From Bacteroidales bacterium (GTDB lineage: Bacteria > Bacteroidota > Bacteroidia > Bacteroidales > VadinHA17), in assembly GCA_021371855.1 (NCBI GenBank), contig JAJFVL010000004.1, positions 1-64,000 on the forward strand: a stretch of 64,000 nt of DNA. Reading direction: 5' to 3'. Positions 53,633 to 63,851 of this stretch are shown one piece after another; position 1 is the stretch's first letter, and every line of letters starts with the position of its first letter. The notes beneath the pieces are model-generated. The model was not told where the DNA came from. It searched no databases and saw only the letters and a program-made list of their open reading frames with translations. Both the position numbers and the translations under genes were made by a program.

Positions 53633-54634
53633 TTAAAATTTTTTGAAAAATGGAGTATAAGAAGGTTCATCCAACAGGGTTTTCATCTCATCATCAACTT
53701 TGAAAAGTGTAATTGAAAATCCACTCATCTCCATGGATGTTGCAAATTCTCCGATATAAGGCTTATGTATCTTAAGTAAATTCCCGGTAAGTATTTCATG
53801 AATTTTTCTGTACACAATATAAAGCTCTTCAGGAGGTGTAGCTCCCAAGCTATTGATCAATACAGCAAAGGTGTCACCGGATATGGGATTCAGCTCTTCC
53901 AGAACTGTATCTATCATTTTCGTTGTAATAACATCGGCACTTTGCAGTTTTTCCCTGCTTATGCCGCGTTCGCCGTGTACCCCCATACCAATTTCCATTT
54001 CATCATCACCAATGGAAAAAGTTGGTTTTCCTATACGAGGAACTGTACAGGGGGATAAGGCTACTCCAATAGTTCGAATATTATTCAGTGCTTTTTCTGT
54101 AACGAGAACAACTTCTTCAAGTGATCCGCCTCTTGCAGCTTTTGCACCTGCAATTTTAAAGGCAAATGCCATACCTGCTATACCACGTCTTTGTTTTGCA
54201 TTCGAAGCAGGTGCTGAAGCTACGTCGTCAGCAACAAGTACGGTTTTAACTGTAATGCCTTCCATCTCAGCCAGCTCGGCTGCCATATCAAAGTTCATTA
54301 CATCTCCGCCGTAATTTAAGTATAAATATAATACCCCTTTTCCACCATTAATCTTGCGTGTAACTTCGAGCATTTGTTCAGCATGTGGTGATGCAAATAT
54401 GTCACCAACAGCAACTCCATCGAGCATTCCTTTTCCAACATAGCCGATAAAAAGAGGCAGGTGACCAGATCCGCCACCTGTAGCTATTCCCACTTTACCT
54501 GAAACCGGTGCATCGGCACGAACAATACAGTGAATATCTCCTGCAGTACAAATAAGACTGTCCGGATGAGCTTTTAATAAACCATCAAGCATTTCGGTAA
54601 CATAATTTTCCGGATTATTAAGTATCTTTTTCAT
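53633..54634 (-). CDS. dhaK: Dihydroxyacetone kinase substrate-binding subunit DhaK
   Basis: This is a 333-residue protein. GIATGGGSGHLPLFIGYVGK holds the sugar-binding GGGSGH loop, LDGVAVGDIFASPHAEQ the next conserved block, and IGMGVHGERGISREKLQSAD the His that forms the hemiaminal with the keto-sugar (DhaK covalent site). It binds dihydroxyacetone or a related ketose. The wider DhaK family includes kinases for other short ketoses, such as erythrulose. It is the first gene of the leftward run with dhaL and the aldolase. The 438-base gap before the divergent E2 gene probably holds control sites. Confidence 0.92.
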   Translation of the reverse strand: MKKILNNPENYVTEMLDGLLKAHPDSLICTAGDIHCIVRADAPVSGKVGIATGGGSGHLPLFIGYVGKGMLDGVAVGDIFASPHAEQMLEVTRKINGGKGVLYLYLNYGGDVMNFDMAAELAEMEGITVKTVLVADDVASAPASNAKQRRGIAGMAFAFKIAGAKAARGGSLEEVVLVTEKALNNIRTIGVALSPCTVPRIGKPTFSIGDDEMEIGMGVHGERGISREKLQSADVITTKMIDTVLEELNPISGDTFAVLINSLGATPPEELYIVYRKIHEILTGNLLKIHKPYIGEFATSMEMSGFSITLFKVDDEMKTLLDEPSYTPFFKKF

Positions 54635-55072
54635 GTTTAAAGGATTAAACTGTACATTTTACATAATATATCCATGAAGGTATCAGAATACCTACTCTGT
54701 ATCTGGATTTTTTGCTCTTAAAAAGATTATTATTGATTATTCGACTAATAATCAATTAACTGAAGTTTAAAATTACAAGTATTTAAAATTATTAATTTCT
54801 TTTTCAATGAAAGCGGTGATCAACAACGTCTCCCTTCGATATGAAGGATCCTGAACAAAGATCATCTTGCTTCTACTCCCATTTGACCTTTGAGTGTATT
54901 AATAATCTGCTACTTAATAAAGAATGTTTTTTTTTAATAGAAAAAAAAACACATTCAGAGTAAGTATTCAGATATTTCTAGGGATATATATATTATCGAA
55001 AGATAAAAGCTAGATTTATTTACTGAGCAACAACTTATTTATTAGTAAATCTATTTAAACTAAAACGGAACA
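54635..55072. promoter_or_regulatory. Divergent intergenic region with a perfect palindrome
   Basis: This 438-base AT-rich gap separates the leftward dhaKL-aldolase run from the rightward E2-E1 genes. ATTGATTATT (54732-54741), CGACT and AATAATCAAT (54747-54756) form a 10-bp perfect inverted repeat with a 5-base spacer, a good operator candidate. A second hairpin, GAATGT-T(8) ... A(9)-CACATTC, lies at about 54923-54957. No regulator gene is adjacent. Confidence 0.5.
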
Positions 55073-56320
55073 ATGGCTATACCTGTTATCATGCCCCGCC
55101 AGGGACAATCTGTTGAAACTTGTATCATTGGTGAATGGTATAATAAGAAAGGAGACCATGTTGAAGTTGGTGATATCATTTTATCTTATGAAACCGATAA
55201 AGCGTCATTTGATCTTGAATCACCAGCTACCGGAGTAATCCTTGAAATATTTTATAGGTCCGGTGAGGAAGTTAAAGTACTCACCAATATTGCTGTTATC
55301 GGTCAGCCTGGTGAACCCGTAGATGCATTCATGCCTGAAAAAACTTCTGCAACTGCTGGTTCCTCTATTGGAGTTACTGCTTCTGAAGCATCAGCCCAGT
55401 TATCTGATGTTCAAAAAACTGGGGAACAAATAATTGAAACTGTTAATGGAATCGATAAAATTAAAATCTCCCCACGGGCTAGGAATCTTGCTTCAAAGCT
55501 GAATATCCCTGTATCACAGATAAAAGGAACAGGTCCAATGGGCAAAATCAATGAAATAGATGTCGAAAATGCTGCAGCCAGTTTGCAGGCAACTAGCCTG
55601 GCAGAAAACACTGATAAACAGGGATATTCCATTAAAAAAATATCTAATATAAGAAGGATTATTGCAGAAAACATGCATTCATCTCTCAAGAATGCAGCTC
55701 AGCTTACACATCACACTAGTGCAAATGCCAAAAAAATCCTGGAGTATAGGAAAATTTTTAAAGATGATCCGGAAAAAGCAAAAGCTGAAAATATAACTAT
55801 AAATGATATGGTTTGCTATGCTGTGATCAAAGCACTGAAAATCAAACCGGAGATCAATTGCCATTTTCTGGGTGACAGTTTCAAAATTTTTTCCAAGGTT
55901 CATCTGGGTATAGCCGTAGATACTGAACGCGGACTTATGGTTCCTGCTTTGAAAAACGCAGATGATTATTCTTTACCTGAGCTATCCAGGGCATTGAAGT
56001 CACTGGCCGATCGGTGCAGAAAAGGCAATGTTGACCCGGAACTACTTGAAGGTGATGCAGCGTCGTTTACAGTATCCAATCTGGGATTTTATGGGGTCGA
56101 GATGTTCACCCCTGTGCTAAACCTGCCCCAGGCAGGTATCCTGGGAATTAATACAATCATTAACCGTCCCGATGTGCTTAGTGATGGTTCCATAGGATCT
56201 GTTCCGGTTATCGGTCTATCATTAACCTATGATCACAGAGCGATCGACGGTGCTCCGGCATCTGCCTTTCTCAAAGAAGTAAAAGATCAAATAGAAATGT
56301 TTGATCTTAATGAGATTTGA
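55073..56320 (+). CDS. 2-oxo-acid dehydrogenase E2, dihydrolipoamide acyltransferase
   Basis: This is a 415-residue protein with one lipoyl domain at the N-terminus (Lys43 in YETDKASFDLESPATG). A Ser/Thr/Ala-rich linker (about 85-125) follows, then an E3-binding domain (KISPRARNLASKLNIPVSQI) and the CoA-dependent acyltransferase core. The catalytic DHRAIDG (His388, Asp392) is near the C-terminus. It is the middle component of the complex whose fused E1 is encoded 208 bases further on. The substrate could be pyruvate, a branched-chain 2-oxo acid or another 2-oxo acid. No E3 gene (lipoamide dehydrogenase) lies in the window. Confidence 0.92.
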   Translation: MAIPVIMPRQGQSVETCIIGEWYNKKGDHVEVGDIILSYETDKASFDLESPATGVILEIFYRSGEEVKVLTNIAVIGQPGEPVDAFMPEKTSATAGSSIGVTASEASAQLSDVQKTGEQIIETVNGIDKIKISPRARNLASKLNIPVSQIKGTGPMGKINEIDVENAAASLQATSLAENTDKQGYSIKKISNIRRIIAENMHSSLKNAAQLTHHTSANAKKILEYRKIFKDDPEKAKAENITINDMVCYAVIKALKIKPEINCHFLGDSFKIFSKVHLGIAVDTERGLMVPALKNADDYSLPELSRALKSLADRCRKGNVDPELLEGDAASFTVSNLGFYGVEMFTPVLNLPQAGILGINTIINRPDVLSDGSIGSVPVIGLSLTYDHRAIDGAPASAFLKEVKDQIEMFDLNEI

Positions 56321-56528
56321 ATATTGACCATCAATTGTTTTAATCGGAACCATTTGTTGACCAGGGAGTTGGTACAATCTTAATAAACCATGATGTGAAA
56401 CATATTTGCGGATTTTCTTTGGAAACTGGATTCTGGTCATAGTGGATGATCAACGAAAACCGAAAAGATAGTTATAGAGTATCAATGAATATTATCGCTT
56501 ACAGTTAAACCATTAAATATTAACAACG

Positions 56529-58997
56529 ATGCCCAAATCATTATTTATCGACCCAGATGTTGTCAGGCAAAAAGGAGAAATAACCTTCCGTGCTATTCCG
56601 GTAAACCACTACCAAAAGACTATCGAAGAAGAGAAAGTGAATTTTTCAACTGCGGATTTCATAAGAATTTTCAGAGACATGCAGTTGATACGTGAATTTG
56701 AAACGATGTTTAATCAGATCAAGGTGGTGGGAGAATATAATGGAATATCTTACAATCATCCCGGCCCGGCTCACTTTTGTATCGGACAAGAGGCGGCTGC
56801 CGTCGGAATGGCATACCACCTGACCGTTGATGATTATATTTTCGGATCCCACAGGAGTCATGGAGAAATGCTCGCTAAAGGACTTTCTGCTATTTATCAA
56901 CTATCTGAAGATAATCTCATGAAGATAATGAGGAATTATTCAGATGGTGCTATACTGAAACTGGTTGAAAAATATCAGAAGGGAACAGTTGGGGAACTGG
57001 CGATCGATTTTTTATTATTCGGTACACTGGCTGAAATTTTTGGCAGGGAAATTGGTTTCAATAAAGGTTTATGTGGTTCCATGCATGCTTTTTTCCCTCC
57101 ATTTGGCGTATACCCCAACAACGCTATTGTTGGTGGCTCAGCAGATATTGCTGTTGGAACTGCACTGTTCAAAAAAGTCAATAAGAAGCCTGGTATAGTG
57201 ATTGCTAACATTGGTGACGCCGCAATGGGATGTGGACCTGTATGGGAAGGGATCTGTTTTTCTGCCATGGACCAGTTCAAAACCCTCTGGCAGGATCCTT
57301 ACAATGGGGGACTTCCTGTCATGATTAATTTCATGAATAACCAGTATGGTATGGGTAGTCAGGCCAGCGGTGAAACTTTGGGATTGGGCATCCTGGCCAG
57401 GCTTGGAGCCGGAGTAAATCCCGACATGATGCATGCCGAGCGTGTAGATGGTTATAATCCCCTTGCTGTCATCGATGCATATAAACGCAAGAAAAAGATA
57501 TTGGAGGAAAGGAACGGCCCCGTATTGCTCGATACCCTAACGTATCGTCTAACGGGTCATTCCGCTTCAGATGCCTCTTCATACAGGACGAAGGAAGAAA
57601 TTGATGCATGGAAAAAACAGGATCCGTTACTTTCTTACGGTACTCAGCTAGTGCAGGCAGGTATTGCTGGCGAGGATCAACTCGATCAGATAAGGGAATG
57701 GACGAAGGATAAAGTTTTCGAAATTTTAAAACTTGCATCAGACGATCATATCTCACCAAGGCTGGATCTTGACTCCAATCCTGAAGCAATTGGCAATTTT
57801 ATGTTTTCTAATGAATCACTCGACAGGATGGCTGAAGGAACGCCTGAGGTACTCCTGTCTTATGAGGATAATCCAAGGATTCAGCAGATCAGGAAAAAAG
57901 TACGTTTTGGTCTTGACAATAATGGCAATCCTCTTTCGAAAGTCAAGGTTTATCAGCTTCGGGATGGATTATTCGAAGCTATCCTTGACAGGTTTTATAA
58001 AGATCCAACCTTAGTGGCATATGGTGAAGAAAACCGTGACTGGGGTGGCTCCTTTGCCGTTTATCGTGGTTTAACTGAGGCACTTCCCTATAACCGCCTT
58101 TTCAACACACCAATTTCTGAAGCCGCTATAGTCGGATCAGCAATTGGGTATGGGATAGCCGGGGGGAGGGTACTTGCAGAAATCATGTATTCCGACTTCC
58201 TGGGACGTTGCGGAGACGAAGTTTTTAACCAGTTACCAAAATGGCAGGCCATGAGCGGGAACATTCTAAAGATGCCTGTGGTGATCAGGTTATCCGTGGG
58301 TATGAAATACGGTGCACAGCATTCTCAGGACTGGTCATCATTTGTTGCTCATGTCCCCGGATTAAAGGTTGTTTTTCCAGTTACCCCATATGATGCGAAA
58401 GGATTGATGAATGCGTCTCTACAGGGAACAGATCCGGTAATATTTTTTGAAAGCCAAAGAATATACGATATTGGAGAATGGTTCCATGGAGGGGGCGTAC
58501 CTGAAGAATATTATGAAATACCAATAGGTGAACCTGATATCAAAAGGGAAGGAGAAGATATTACCATCCTAACAGTCGGACCCGCACTCTATACAGCAAT
58601 TAAAGCTTCAGATATTCTGAAGGATAAATATGGTTTATCAGCAGAGATCATTGATGCAAGGAGTCTCGTTCCATTCAACTATGAACCTGTTATTGAATCG
58701 CTGAGGAAAACAGGAAAAATACTCCTTGTAAGTGAAGCGATATCAAGGGGTTCTTTCTTGAAAGAAATGGCACAAACAATTACTGAACTTGCATTTGATG
58801 AACTCGATGTACCTCCAGTAGTTGTCGGTTCCAGGAATTGGATCGTCCCGGCTTATGAAATGGAAAGATACATTTTCCCCCAGGAAAATTGGATACTGGA
58901 TGCAATCCATGAAAAACTCATGCCATTGAAAGGGTATCAGATGTCAAATAATTATACATATTCTGAACAGATCCGGCGGAATCGGCTGGGAATATAA
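56529..58997 (+). CDS. Fused E1 alpha-beta subunit of a 2-oxo-acid dehydrogenase, unusually long
   Basis: This is an 822-residue thiamin-diphosphate enzyme with alpha and beta halves joined. The alpha half has [21 protein letters not shown] and the thiamin motif GDAAMG (229-234) ... NN (270-271). The beta half begins near [14 protein letters not shown] and has [12 protein letters not shown], the [15 protein letters not shown] element and the C-terminal E2-binding region. Compared with ordinary fused E1s it has about 45 extra residues before GLCGSMHAF, and the GD-to-NN distance is about ten residues longer than usual. It would decarboxylate a 2-oxo acid onto the E2 lipoyl arm. The substrate is open, and the insertions may alter it. 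Confidence 0.85.
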   Translation: MPKSLFIDPDVVRQKGEITFRAIPVNHYQKTIEEEKVNFSTADFIRIFRDMQLIREFETMFNQIKVVGEYNGISYNHPGPAHFCIGQEAAAVGMAYHLTVDDYIFGSHRSHGEMLAKGLSAIYQLSEDNLMKIMRNYSDGAILKLVEKYQKGTVGELAIDFLLFGTLAEIFGREIGFNKGLCGSMHAFFPPFGVYPNNAIVGGSADIAVGTALFKKVNKKPGIVIANIGDAAMGCGPVWEGICFSAMDQFKTLWQDPYNGGLPVMINFMNNQYGMGSQASGETLGLGILARLGAGVNPDMMHAERVDGYNPLAVIDAYKRKKKILEERNGPVLLDTLTYRLTGHSASDASSYRTKEEIDAWKKQDPLLSYGTQLVQAGIAGEDQLDQIREWTKDKVFEILKLASDDHISPRLDLDSNPEAIGNFMFSNESLDRMAEGTPEVLLSYEDNPRIQQIRKKVRFGLDNNGNPLSKVKVYQLRDGLFEAILDRFYKDPTLVAYGEENRDWGGSFAVYRGLTEALPYNRLFNTPISEAAIVGSAIGYGIAGGRVLAEIMYSDFLGRCGDEVFNQLPKWQAMSGNILKMPVVIRLSVGMKYGAQHSQDWSSFVAHVPGLKVVFPVTPYDAKGLMNASLQGTDPVIFFESQRIYDIGEWFHGGGVPEEYYEIPIGEPDIKREGEDITILTVGPALYTAIKASDILKDKYGLSAEIIDARSLVPFNYEPVIESLRKTGKILLVSEAISRGSFLKEMAQTITELAFDELDVPPVVVGSRNWIVPAYEMERYIFPQENWILDAIHEKLMPLKGYQMSNNYTYSEQIRRNRLGI

Positions 58998-59235
58998 AAT
59001 TTCGGTTATAAGCAGAAGACTAAGGCTCAGATTCCTTTCCTAAGCTGATGCTCCTTCAATTGCATTAACTTCAGATTGTCTGTTTTTGCGCTAATTCTAA
59101 GAGGCTTACCTGTATAATTGCGAATTTCCAATTCAACCTGCCTTTCTTACGATTTTTTTGTACTATATTTGCCGTAAACTCGAAGGCGGGCAGTGATCAT
59201 CTCTTTTTTTGGTTTCATCTGTTAATCAAAGAGTT

Positions 59236-59315
59236 AAAAAAAGGTACATTTGCCTTTATGTTTTTTGAAATGCTGATTAAATGTAATGTTAATTTTGTTA
59301 CAAATGTACCTTTTT
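59236..59315. repeat. Inverted-repeat element B
   Basis: AAAAAGGTACATTTG (ending 59252) and CAAATGTACCTTTTT (59301-59315) form a perfect 15-bp inverted repeat with a 48-base loop. The right arm with its flank (CCAATTTT ... TAAAAAGGTACATTT read on the minus strand) also matches inverted-repeat element A at 37856-37914. The 58998-59395 gap holds no other feature before tRNA-Val. Confidence 0.6.
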
Positions 59316-59395
59316 ATCCAAAATTGGCAAAACAGTTAATTATTGATAATTAGAGCATTAGAAAAACAGCAAACAGGAATTTTGACCAAAATTAC

Positions 59396-59470
59396 GGGTT
59401 GTTAGCTCAGTTGGTTTAGAGCATTACCTTGACAGGGTAGGGGTCACTGGTTCGAATCCAGTACAACCCA
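59396..59470 (+). tRNA. tRNA-Val, anticodon GAC
   Basis: This is a 75-nt cloverleaf. Acceptor GGGTTGT/ACAACCC (perfect), D arm GCTC-AGTTGGTTTA-GAGC, anticodon stem TTACC/GGTAG around TTGACAG (anticodon GAC), and T arm ACTGG-TTCGAAT-CCAGT, with A73. No CCA is encoded. A terminator follows. Confidence 0.95.
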
Positions 59471-59479
59471 CAGAAACAA

Positions 59480-59517
59480 AAAAAAGCCTTGATATACAAT
59501 AAGATAGAGGCTTTTTT
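59480..59517 (+). terminator. Terminator after tRNA-Val
   Basis: AAAAAAGCCT and AGGCTTTTTT pair over 10 bp across an 18-base A/T-rich loop, with the T run on the plus strand directly after the tRNA. The rest of the gap to 59784 shows no gene. Confidence 0.8.
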
Positions 59518-59784
59518 GATTGTTAATTCTGAAACATAGCTGAAATATTTTTTACGTCTAAAGCTAATAAGGATATCTATCGCAGGTTCCCATAGAGCGA
59601 TTACTTCAAATTCTCATTATTCATTTTCTTGAAATCAAAAGCGTCATCATAATTTATCTTAATATAACCAGTTCAATTTGTCCACTTTGAAAATATTATG
59701 TTCCTCTTTTCAGGTCAATTTATAAAACCAATATGAGAAAACATTTGTCTAGTTTAGGAATTATCTTGAAATAGTCAGATGTCC

Positions 59785-60999
59785 TTATTTTTTATTTTTG
59801 TAATAAATAATCAATTGGATAGAATTATTCAAATTGTATGTGTAATCATTCACATAATTACCAAAAAATCGGGGAGAATATTCAAAATGATATCCGAATG
59901 AAATTCCTAGCCTTGGAGAAATTACATAATTCAGTCCTAATCCAGAGTTTAACCCATATTGAAATGAATAAATTCCTCGATCCTCTTTAAAAGGATAATC
60001 CTTCTTTATATGGTTTATAAGATATTGATCGTATTTTTTATATGCAAGTCTGAAGTTAAGGTTTATTCCAAGTGAAATATACGGATTCAGCTTTTTATGA
60101 GAGAAATTATAATTCAATTGAAGTGGAATTCTTATGTAATCAATTTTGCAGATTTTATCATCCTTAATAACTAAAGAAAGGTCAGTTGTGTCATATTTAT
60201 ATAAGGAATTTTGAAACATGATATTAAGTCTTGAAGAGAATTTTGAGGATAGCAGTGGCAGGTTTGATATGTTTAAAGCTAATCCATATTCTATTGAGTT
60301 TGAGGGATACACCTTCTCGGGTATCGAATTGTTTAGTTTGAGGTTGGAACTAAGAAAGCCTGCCGAAATCCCAAATTCGATTTTCACTTTTCTATTCCTG
60401 TCTTCATAGATTATACAATCGCCAGTTTTACAAGTCCTGTCATGATAATCTTTTGTAATTTTAATTAATGATTTACTATCAAAAAAAACGGTTTCTATTC
60501 TGGGTTGAAGCGAAGGGCAATCCCTGAAATAAAACTTCAAAAGGCCAATATATTCTTTATTATCGTGGATATAATGTTTGTTGTCTACATCAGATACATG
60601 AGAAGTGTTTGTCAATTCAATTAACGAATCATCTTCTAACAAAAGAAAATATCTGACTACAGAAACAGATTGTGTGTAGGTTAATATGCTTGCTCTCCCC
60701 TCTATTAACCATTCTAAAAATACTTTCTGAGGCTTATTGTTTACCAGGATCTCTCTTGATACAAAGTATTTACTGTGGATAAACCTAAAAGCTTTTATAT
60801 CTGCGGGTTTATAAATTTGTGCATCACTGTTGAGTTGTACTTGAAATACACAATGATCTGAATTTAAAAGAGATCCTTCAAAATTAATGTATCCAAATAT
60901 TGTATCATTGCCATTATAAACAATATATCCTTCTTTAAACTGTGAAAAACCTGAAATGCAGACGATTGTGAATAAGCTAATTAAGTATAATTGTTTCAT
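59785..60999 (-). CDS. Outer-membrane-type beta-barrel protein, function unknown
   Basis: This is a 404-residue protein with a signal peptide (ends FTIVCISGFSQ). The N-terminal half (about 20-190) is a soluble beta-rich region containing KEGYIVYNGNDTIFGYINFE, the start pattern of many Bacteroidota surface proteins. It includes a C-x5-C (CKTGDC). The C-terminal half has alternating strands, such as GLNSGLGLNYVISPRLGISF and GYHFEYSPRFFGNYVNDYTY, like PorT/OmpA-type outer-membrane barrels. No enzymatic motif is visible. The gene is monocistronic. Confidence 0.7.
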   Translation of the reverse strand: MKQLYLISLFTIVCISGFSQFKEGYIVYNGNDTIFGYINFEGSLLNSDHCVFQVQLNSDAQIYKPADIKAFRFIHSKYFVSREILVNNKPQKVFLEWLIEGRASILTYTQSVSVVRYFLLLEDDSLIELTNTSHVSDVDNKHYIHDNKEYIGLLKFYFRDCPSLQPRIETVFFDSKSLIKITKDYHDRTCKTGDCIIYEDRNRKVKIEFGISAGFLSSNLKLNNSIPEKVYPSNSIEYGLALNISNLPLLSSKFSSRLNIMFQNSLYKYDTTDLSLVIKDDKICKIDYIRIPLQLNYNFSHKKLNPYISLGINLNFRLAYKKYDQYLINHIKKDYPFKEDRGIYSFQYGLNSGLGLNYVISPRLGISFGYHFEYSPRFFGNYVNDYTYNLNNSIQLIIYYKNKK

Positions 61000-61203
61000 T
61001 ATTTTTATTTTTTAATAGTGAGTGCTTAATATTTTAATTAATAGTAAATACTGGTGCCAATACTCAATATGTTTATTAATTATCCTTATACCATGTTTTC
61101 CTTATTATTTGAACAATAATGATGTTTCTTTAATTAAACTAATTCTCTTATGTAACTATTTTTGTTATTTCACTTGACAACTGAATTTTTCAATGCTGAA
61201 GGA

Positions 61204-61342
61204 CTACTTTGACAGATTGAAAAATCGACATGTTTTTACCCTTAATCCATAAAGGGAACATGTTGATTTTTCAGTTTTTCACCCTTTAGGATCGAGGTAA
61301 AAAAAGCTGAAAAATAATAACTTCATTTACCTGTCAAAGTAG
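61204..61342. repeat. Hairpin element with 12-bp terminal inverted repeats (MITE-like)
   Basis: CTACTTTGACAG (61204-61215) and CTGTCAAAGTAG (61331-61342) are perfect inverted repeats 139 bases apart from end to end. Inside, TGAAAAATCGACATGTT and AACATGTTGATTTTTCA (61218-61273) make a second long stem with one wobble. No clear target-site duplication is visible. It may be a non-autonomous transposable element or a large structured RNA. It carries no reading frame. Confidence 0.5.
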
Positions 61343-61772
61343 AACTAAGTGTCAAAGTTTGCTAAATAGGACCAACTTATTTATGCGATTATTAAAATTC
61401 CATATTAATGTCAAAATTGCAAAACAATTATCCTATTAATACGCTGAAATAAACACTTATAATATGCGTATTTTTGACCTTGACTATTCACAATTCATTT
61501 TAAAGTTAAACAAAATATTGAAATGGTTATACAAAAACTTCTCTTTTTAATAGTCCGATTCTACAAAACCCCTTCATCCGCCTTGTTATAAAAATTTCCT
61601 TCGGAGGATATTATTAAATGACCCAGCGGTTATGTATCCATCAAGTTCCCAGATGCCTTTATTTTCTGTGTTATGTTCAGATCAGAGTCACCAGGTTGCA
61701 CATTATTACTGACATATTAATATACCACGAAAAGCTTTCAGTAATTGATTTACAATTTTTGTTCTAAGGTTT
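61343..61772. other. Gap before the glycyl radical enzyme gene
   Basis: This is 430 bases without a supported gene. Short minus-strand stretches (near 61560-61690) read as possible decayed protein but match no recognised family, so none is called. Confidence 0.4.
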
Positions 61773-63851
61773 TCAGATATTTAACTCAGTACGTTGAATA
61801 ATATGATCCTGGTACAGTTCATCGAGCTCAGTGAAATATCCGCTCCATCCCCAGACACGTACAATCAGATTTTTATAAAGGTCAGGATGTATTTTTGCCT
61901 CCAGTAATTTTTCCCTGTTTACTGCATTGATCTGTAGCTGATGGCCACCCATATCCATGTAAGATTTTACCAGGGATGAGACTTTCCTTATACTCTCTCT
62001 GTTTCTGAACACGGTATCATGTAGTTCCAGTGTTAACGGTCCTCCGTTCATAATTTTTTTCATGTCGGGTTTTGAGAAAGATCTTATGATGGATATCGGA
62101 CCGTTTAATTTTACATTTAACCCCGGAGAGAAATTTGCAGAGAGAGATTCTCCTTTTTTCCTGCCGTCAGCTGAAGCTCCAATATCTTTTGCATGCCATA
62201 GATAGTACATTGCAGAACCTGATCCGGGCCTGTAGCAACCTCCTCTTTCATTTATAAGATTTTCTGTCAGTTCTGAGAAGTCATTTAAAAGATTAACGGC
62301 AATACTATCGGCAAAATCATCGTCATTGCCCATCTTCGGGGCTTCATATCTGAGTTTTTGCCAAAGAGTATAATCTCCCTCAAAATTGGTTTCGATGGCA
62401 CTGATTATTTCTTTTGCAGTAACACTCTTTTCTCCGAAAACAAATTTTTTAATTGCAGCAAGAGAATCAACAGCAGTAGATATTCCTGTCCCATGAATCC
62501 CGTAGTTATTGTACCTGGCACCAAGTGATATATCCTTTCCTTTTTCGATACATCCATTCATCAGCAGAGACTGGAATGGTGCCGGTTCCATGTAAATATT
62601 CTTTAAGGATGAGACTAATGAATTCAATTCTCCTTTGATCTCCAGTTTAACATAATCCATAAACGAATCAAAATCTTTGCAATGCTCAAGATGTTTCTTA
62701 ATGCTTTTATCAACAACTTTGGCAAAAGACAGAGCCGTTATATTAGGAATATCCATCCCGAATCCCGGGATTATGAACTCCCAGCAGGCTGCCACTACAT
62801 AGTCTCTGGCATCTTTTAACTCATATCCTTTTGACAATAAGCCCGGTATGACGACTTCATCATTTGAATACTGAGGGAAGCCAAGCCCCTCTTTGGTAAG
62901 TTCGGTTCCCAGGTCATACTTTTCAATAGGGGTGTATTTATTAACCCGGAGATTGATCTTCGGATCGATTAATTTTAGTTCAAGACTGGCTTTGAGGCAC
63001 ATCTCAGAAAGTAAATTGAACGCATCTCCACCATTTTCGTCTACTCCTCCCAATACAAGACTTTGTCCGTTGTCGCCCTGTTGCATTCCCGGGTAAAGGT
63101 CGCTGTCTTTGTTGAATGAGATAAAAAACTCTTCCAGCAATTCAAAAGCAGAATCGTAATCCAAAATTGCTGAATCCAGATCTCTTTTGAGAAACTTAAA
63201 CATGTACTGATCGAACCGGCCGACAGTATTATGGTAATTGCCGGAAGTCCAAAGAGTAAAATGCAATATTCTGAAAAACTGTAAAGCTTCATAAAAGGAT
63301 CTTGCACCGTACCTGGGTATTTGTTTTAAGACATTGTAAACATCTTCTTTTCCTGATTCGAAAGCCAATTGAGCATATTTGTCCGCCAGTTTTTCAATAT
63401 CATCAATTGATTGAAGTACAGATTCCAGAAATTCATTATTTTTTTTATTTCCCAGCGATAAATGATTTTCAATGGCCAGTAAAATTTCCTTCCTTCTCTC
63501 TTCAAGTCCGACTTCAATGGTGTAACTATAGTTTGAACTTATATTGCATACCCTGCCTTTCTCATGGATATAATGTTCTTTTCTTATTTCCCGCCATTCT
63601 TCTTCCTTAAATATTTCAGGTATTTTTTGGACAGTCCTTGTAAGAACTATCTTCTCGTTAGGAAGAATTACCGGTATCTCATTATCCAGAACCCATGTCA
63701 ATCTTTTTTGTGCCCTTTGTACATCTGATAATTTTTGTTCTTTCAAAGAATCTGTAAAATCATGAAGGATCTCATTATCGATGTTTTGCCTGAACTGATG
63801 ATGCTTTTTCTGAAGCACATCCTCAAGCATTAGTTTAATTCTGCTATTCAT
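61773..63851 (-). CDS. Glycyl radical enzyme (pyruvate formate-lyase superfamily), subtype unassigned
   Basis: This is a 692-residue protein, shorter than typical family members (about 760-900). The glycyl radical loop is RVWGWSGYF with Gly668. The thiyl cysteine is Cys356 in YVVAACWEFIIPG, with Glu358 two residues later, a C-x-E arrangement seen in eliminating enzymes (glycerol/diol dehydratases, choline and isethionate lyases) but not in pyruvate formate-lyase (C-C). NNYGIHGTGISTAVDSLAAI (448-467) supports the call. It overlaps its activating-enzyme gene by three bases (ATGA). It should need strict anaerobiosis. The substrate is unknown. Confidence 0.88.
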   Translation of the reverse strand: MNSRIKLMLEDVLQKKHHQFRQNIDNEILHDFTDSLKEQKLSDVQRAQKRLTWVLDNEIPVILPNEKIVLTRTVQKIPEIFKEEEWREIRKEHYIHEKGRVCNISSNYSYTIEVGLEERRKEILLAIENHLSLGNKKNNEFLESVLQSIDDIEKLADKYAQLAFESGKEDVYNVLKQIPRYGARSFYEALQFFRILHFTLWTSGNYHNTVGRFDQYMFKFLKRDLDSAILDYDSAFELLEEFFISFNKDSDLYPGMQQGDNGQSLVLGGVDENGGDAFNLLSEMCLKASLELKLIDPKINLRVNKYTPIEKYDLGTELTKEGLGFPQYSNDEVVIPGLLSKGYELKDARDYVVAACWEFIIPGFGMDIPNITALSFAKVVDKSIKKHLEHCKDFDSFMDYVKLEIKGELNSLVSSLKNIYMEPAPFQSLLMNGCIEKGKDISLGARYNNYGIHGTGISTAVDSLAAIKKFVFGEKSVTAKEIISAIETNFEGDYTLWQKLRYEAPKMGNDDDFADSIAVNLLNDFSELTENLINERGGCYRPGSGSAMYYLWHAKDIGASADGRKKGESLSANFSPGLNVKLNGPISIIRSFSKPDMKKIMNGGPLTLELHDTVFRNRESIRKVSSLVKSYMDMGGHQLQINAVNREKLLEAKIHPDLYKNLIVRVWGWSGYFTELDELYQDHIIQRTELNI

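Noticed and set aside
61560..61690. Possible decayed coding sequence upstream of the glycyl radical enzyme
   Set aside because: Short stop-broken stretches with no recognised family.
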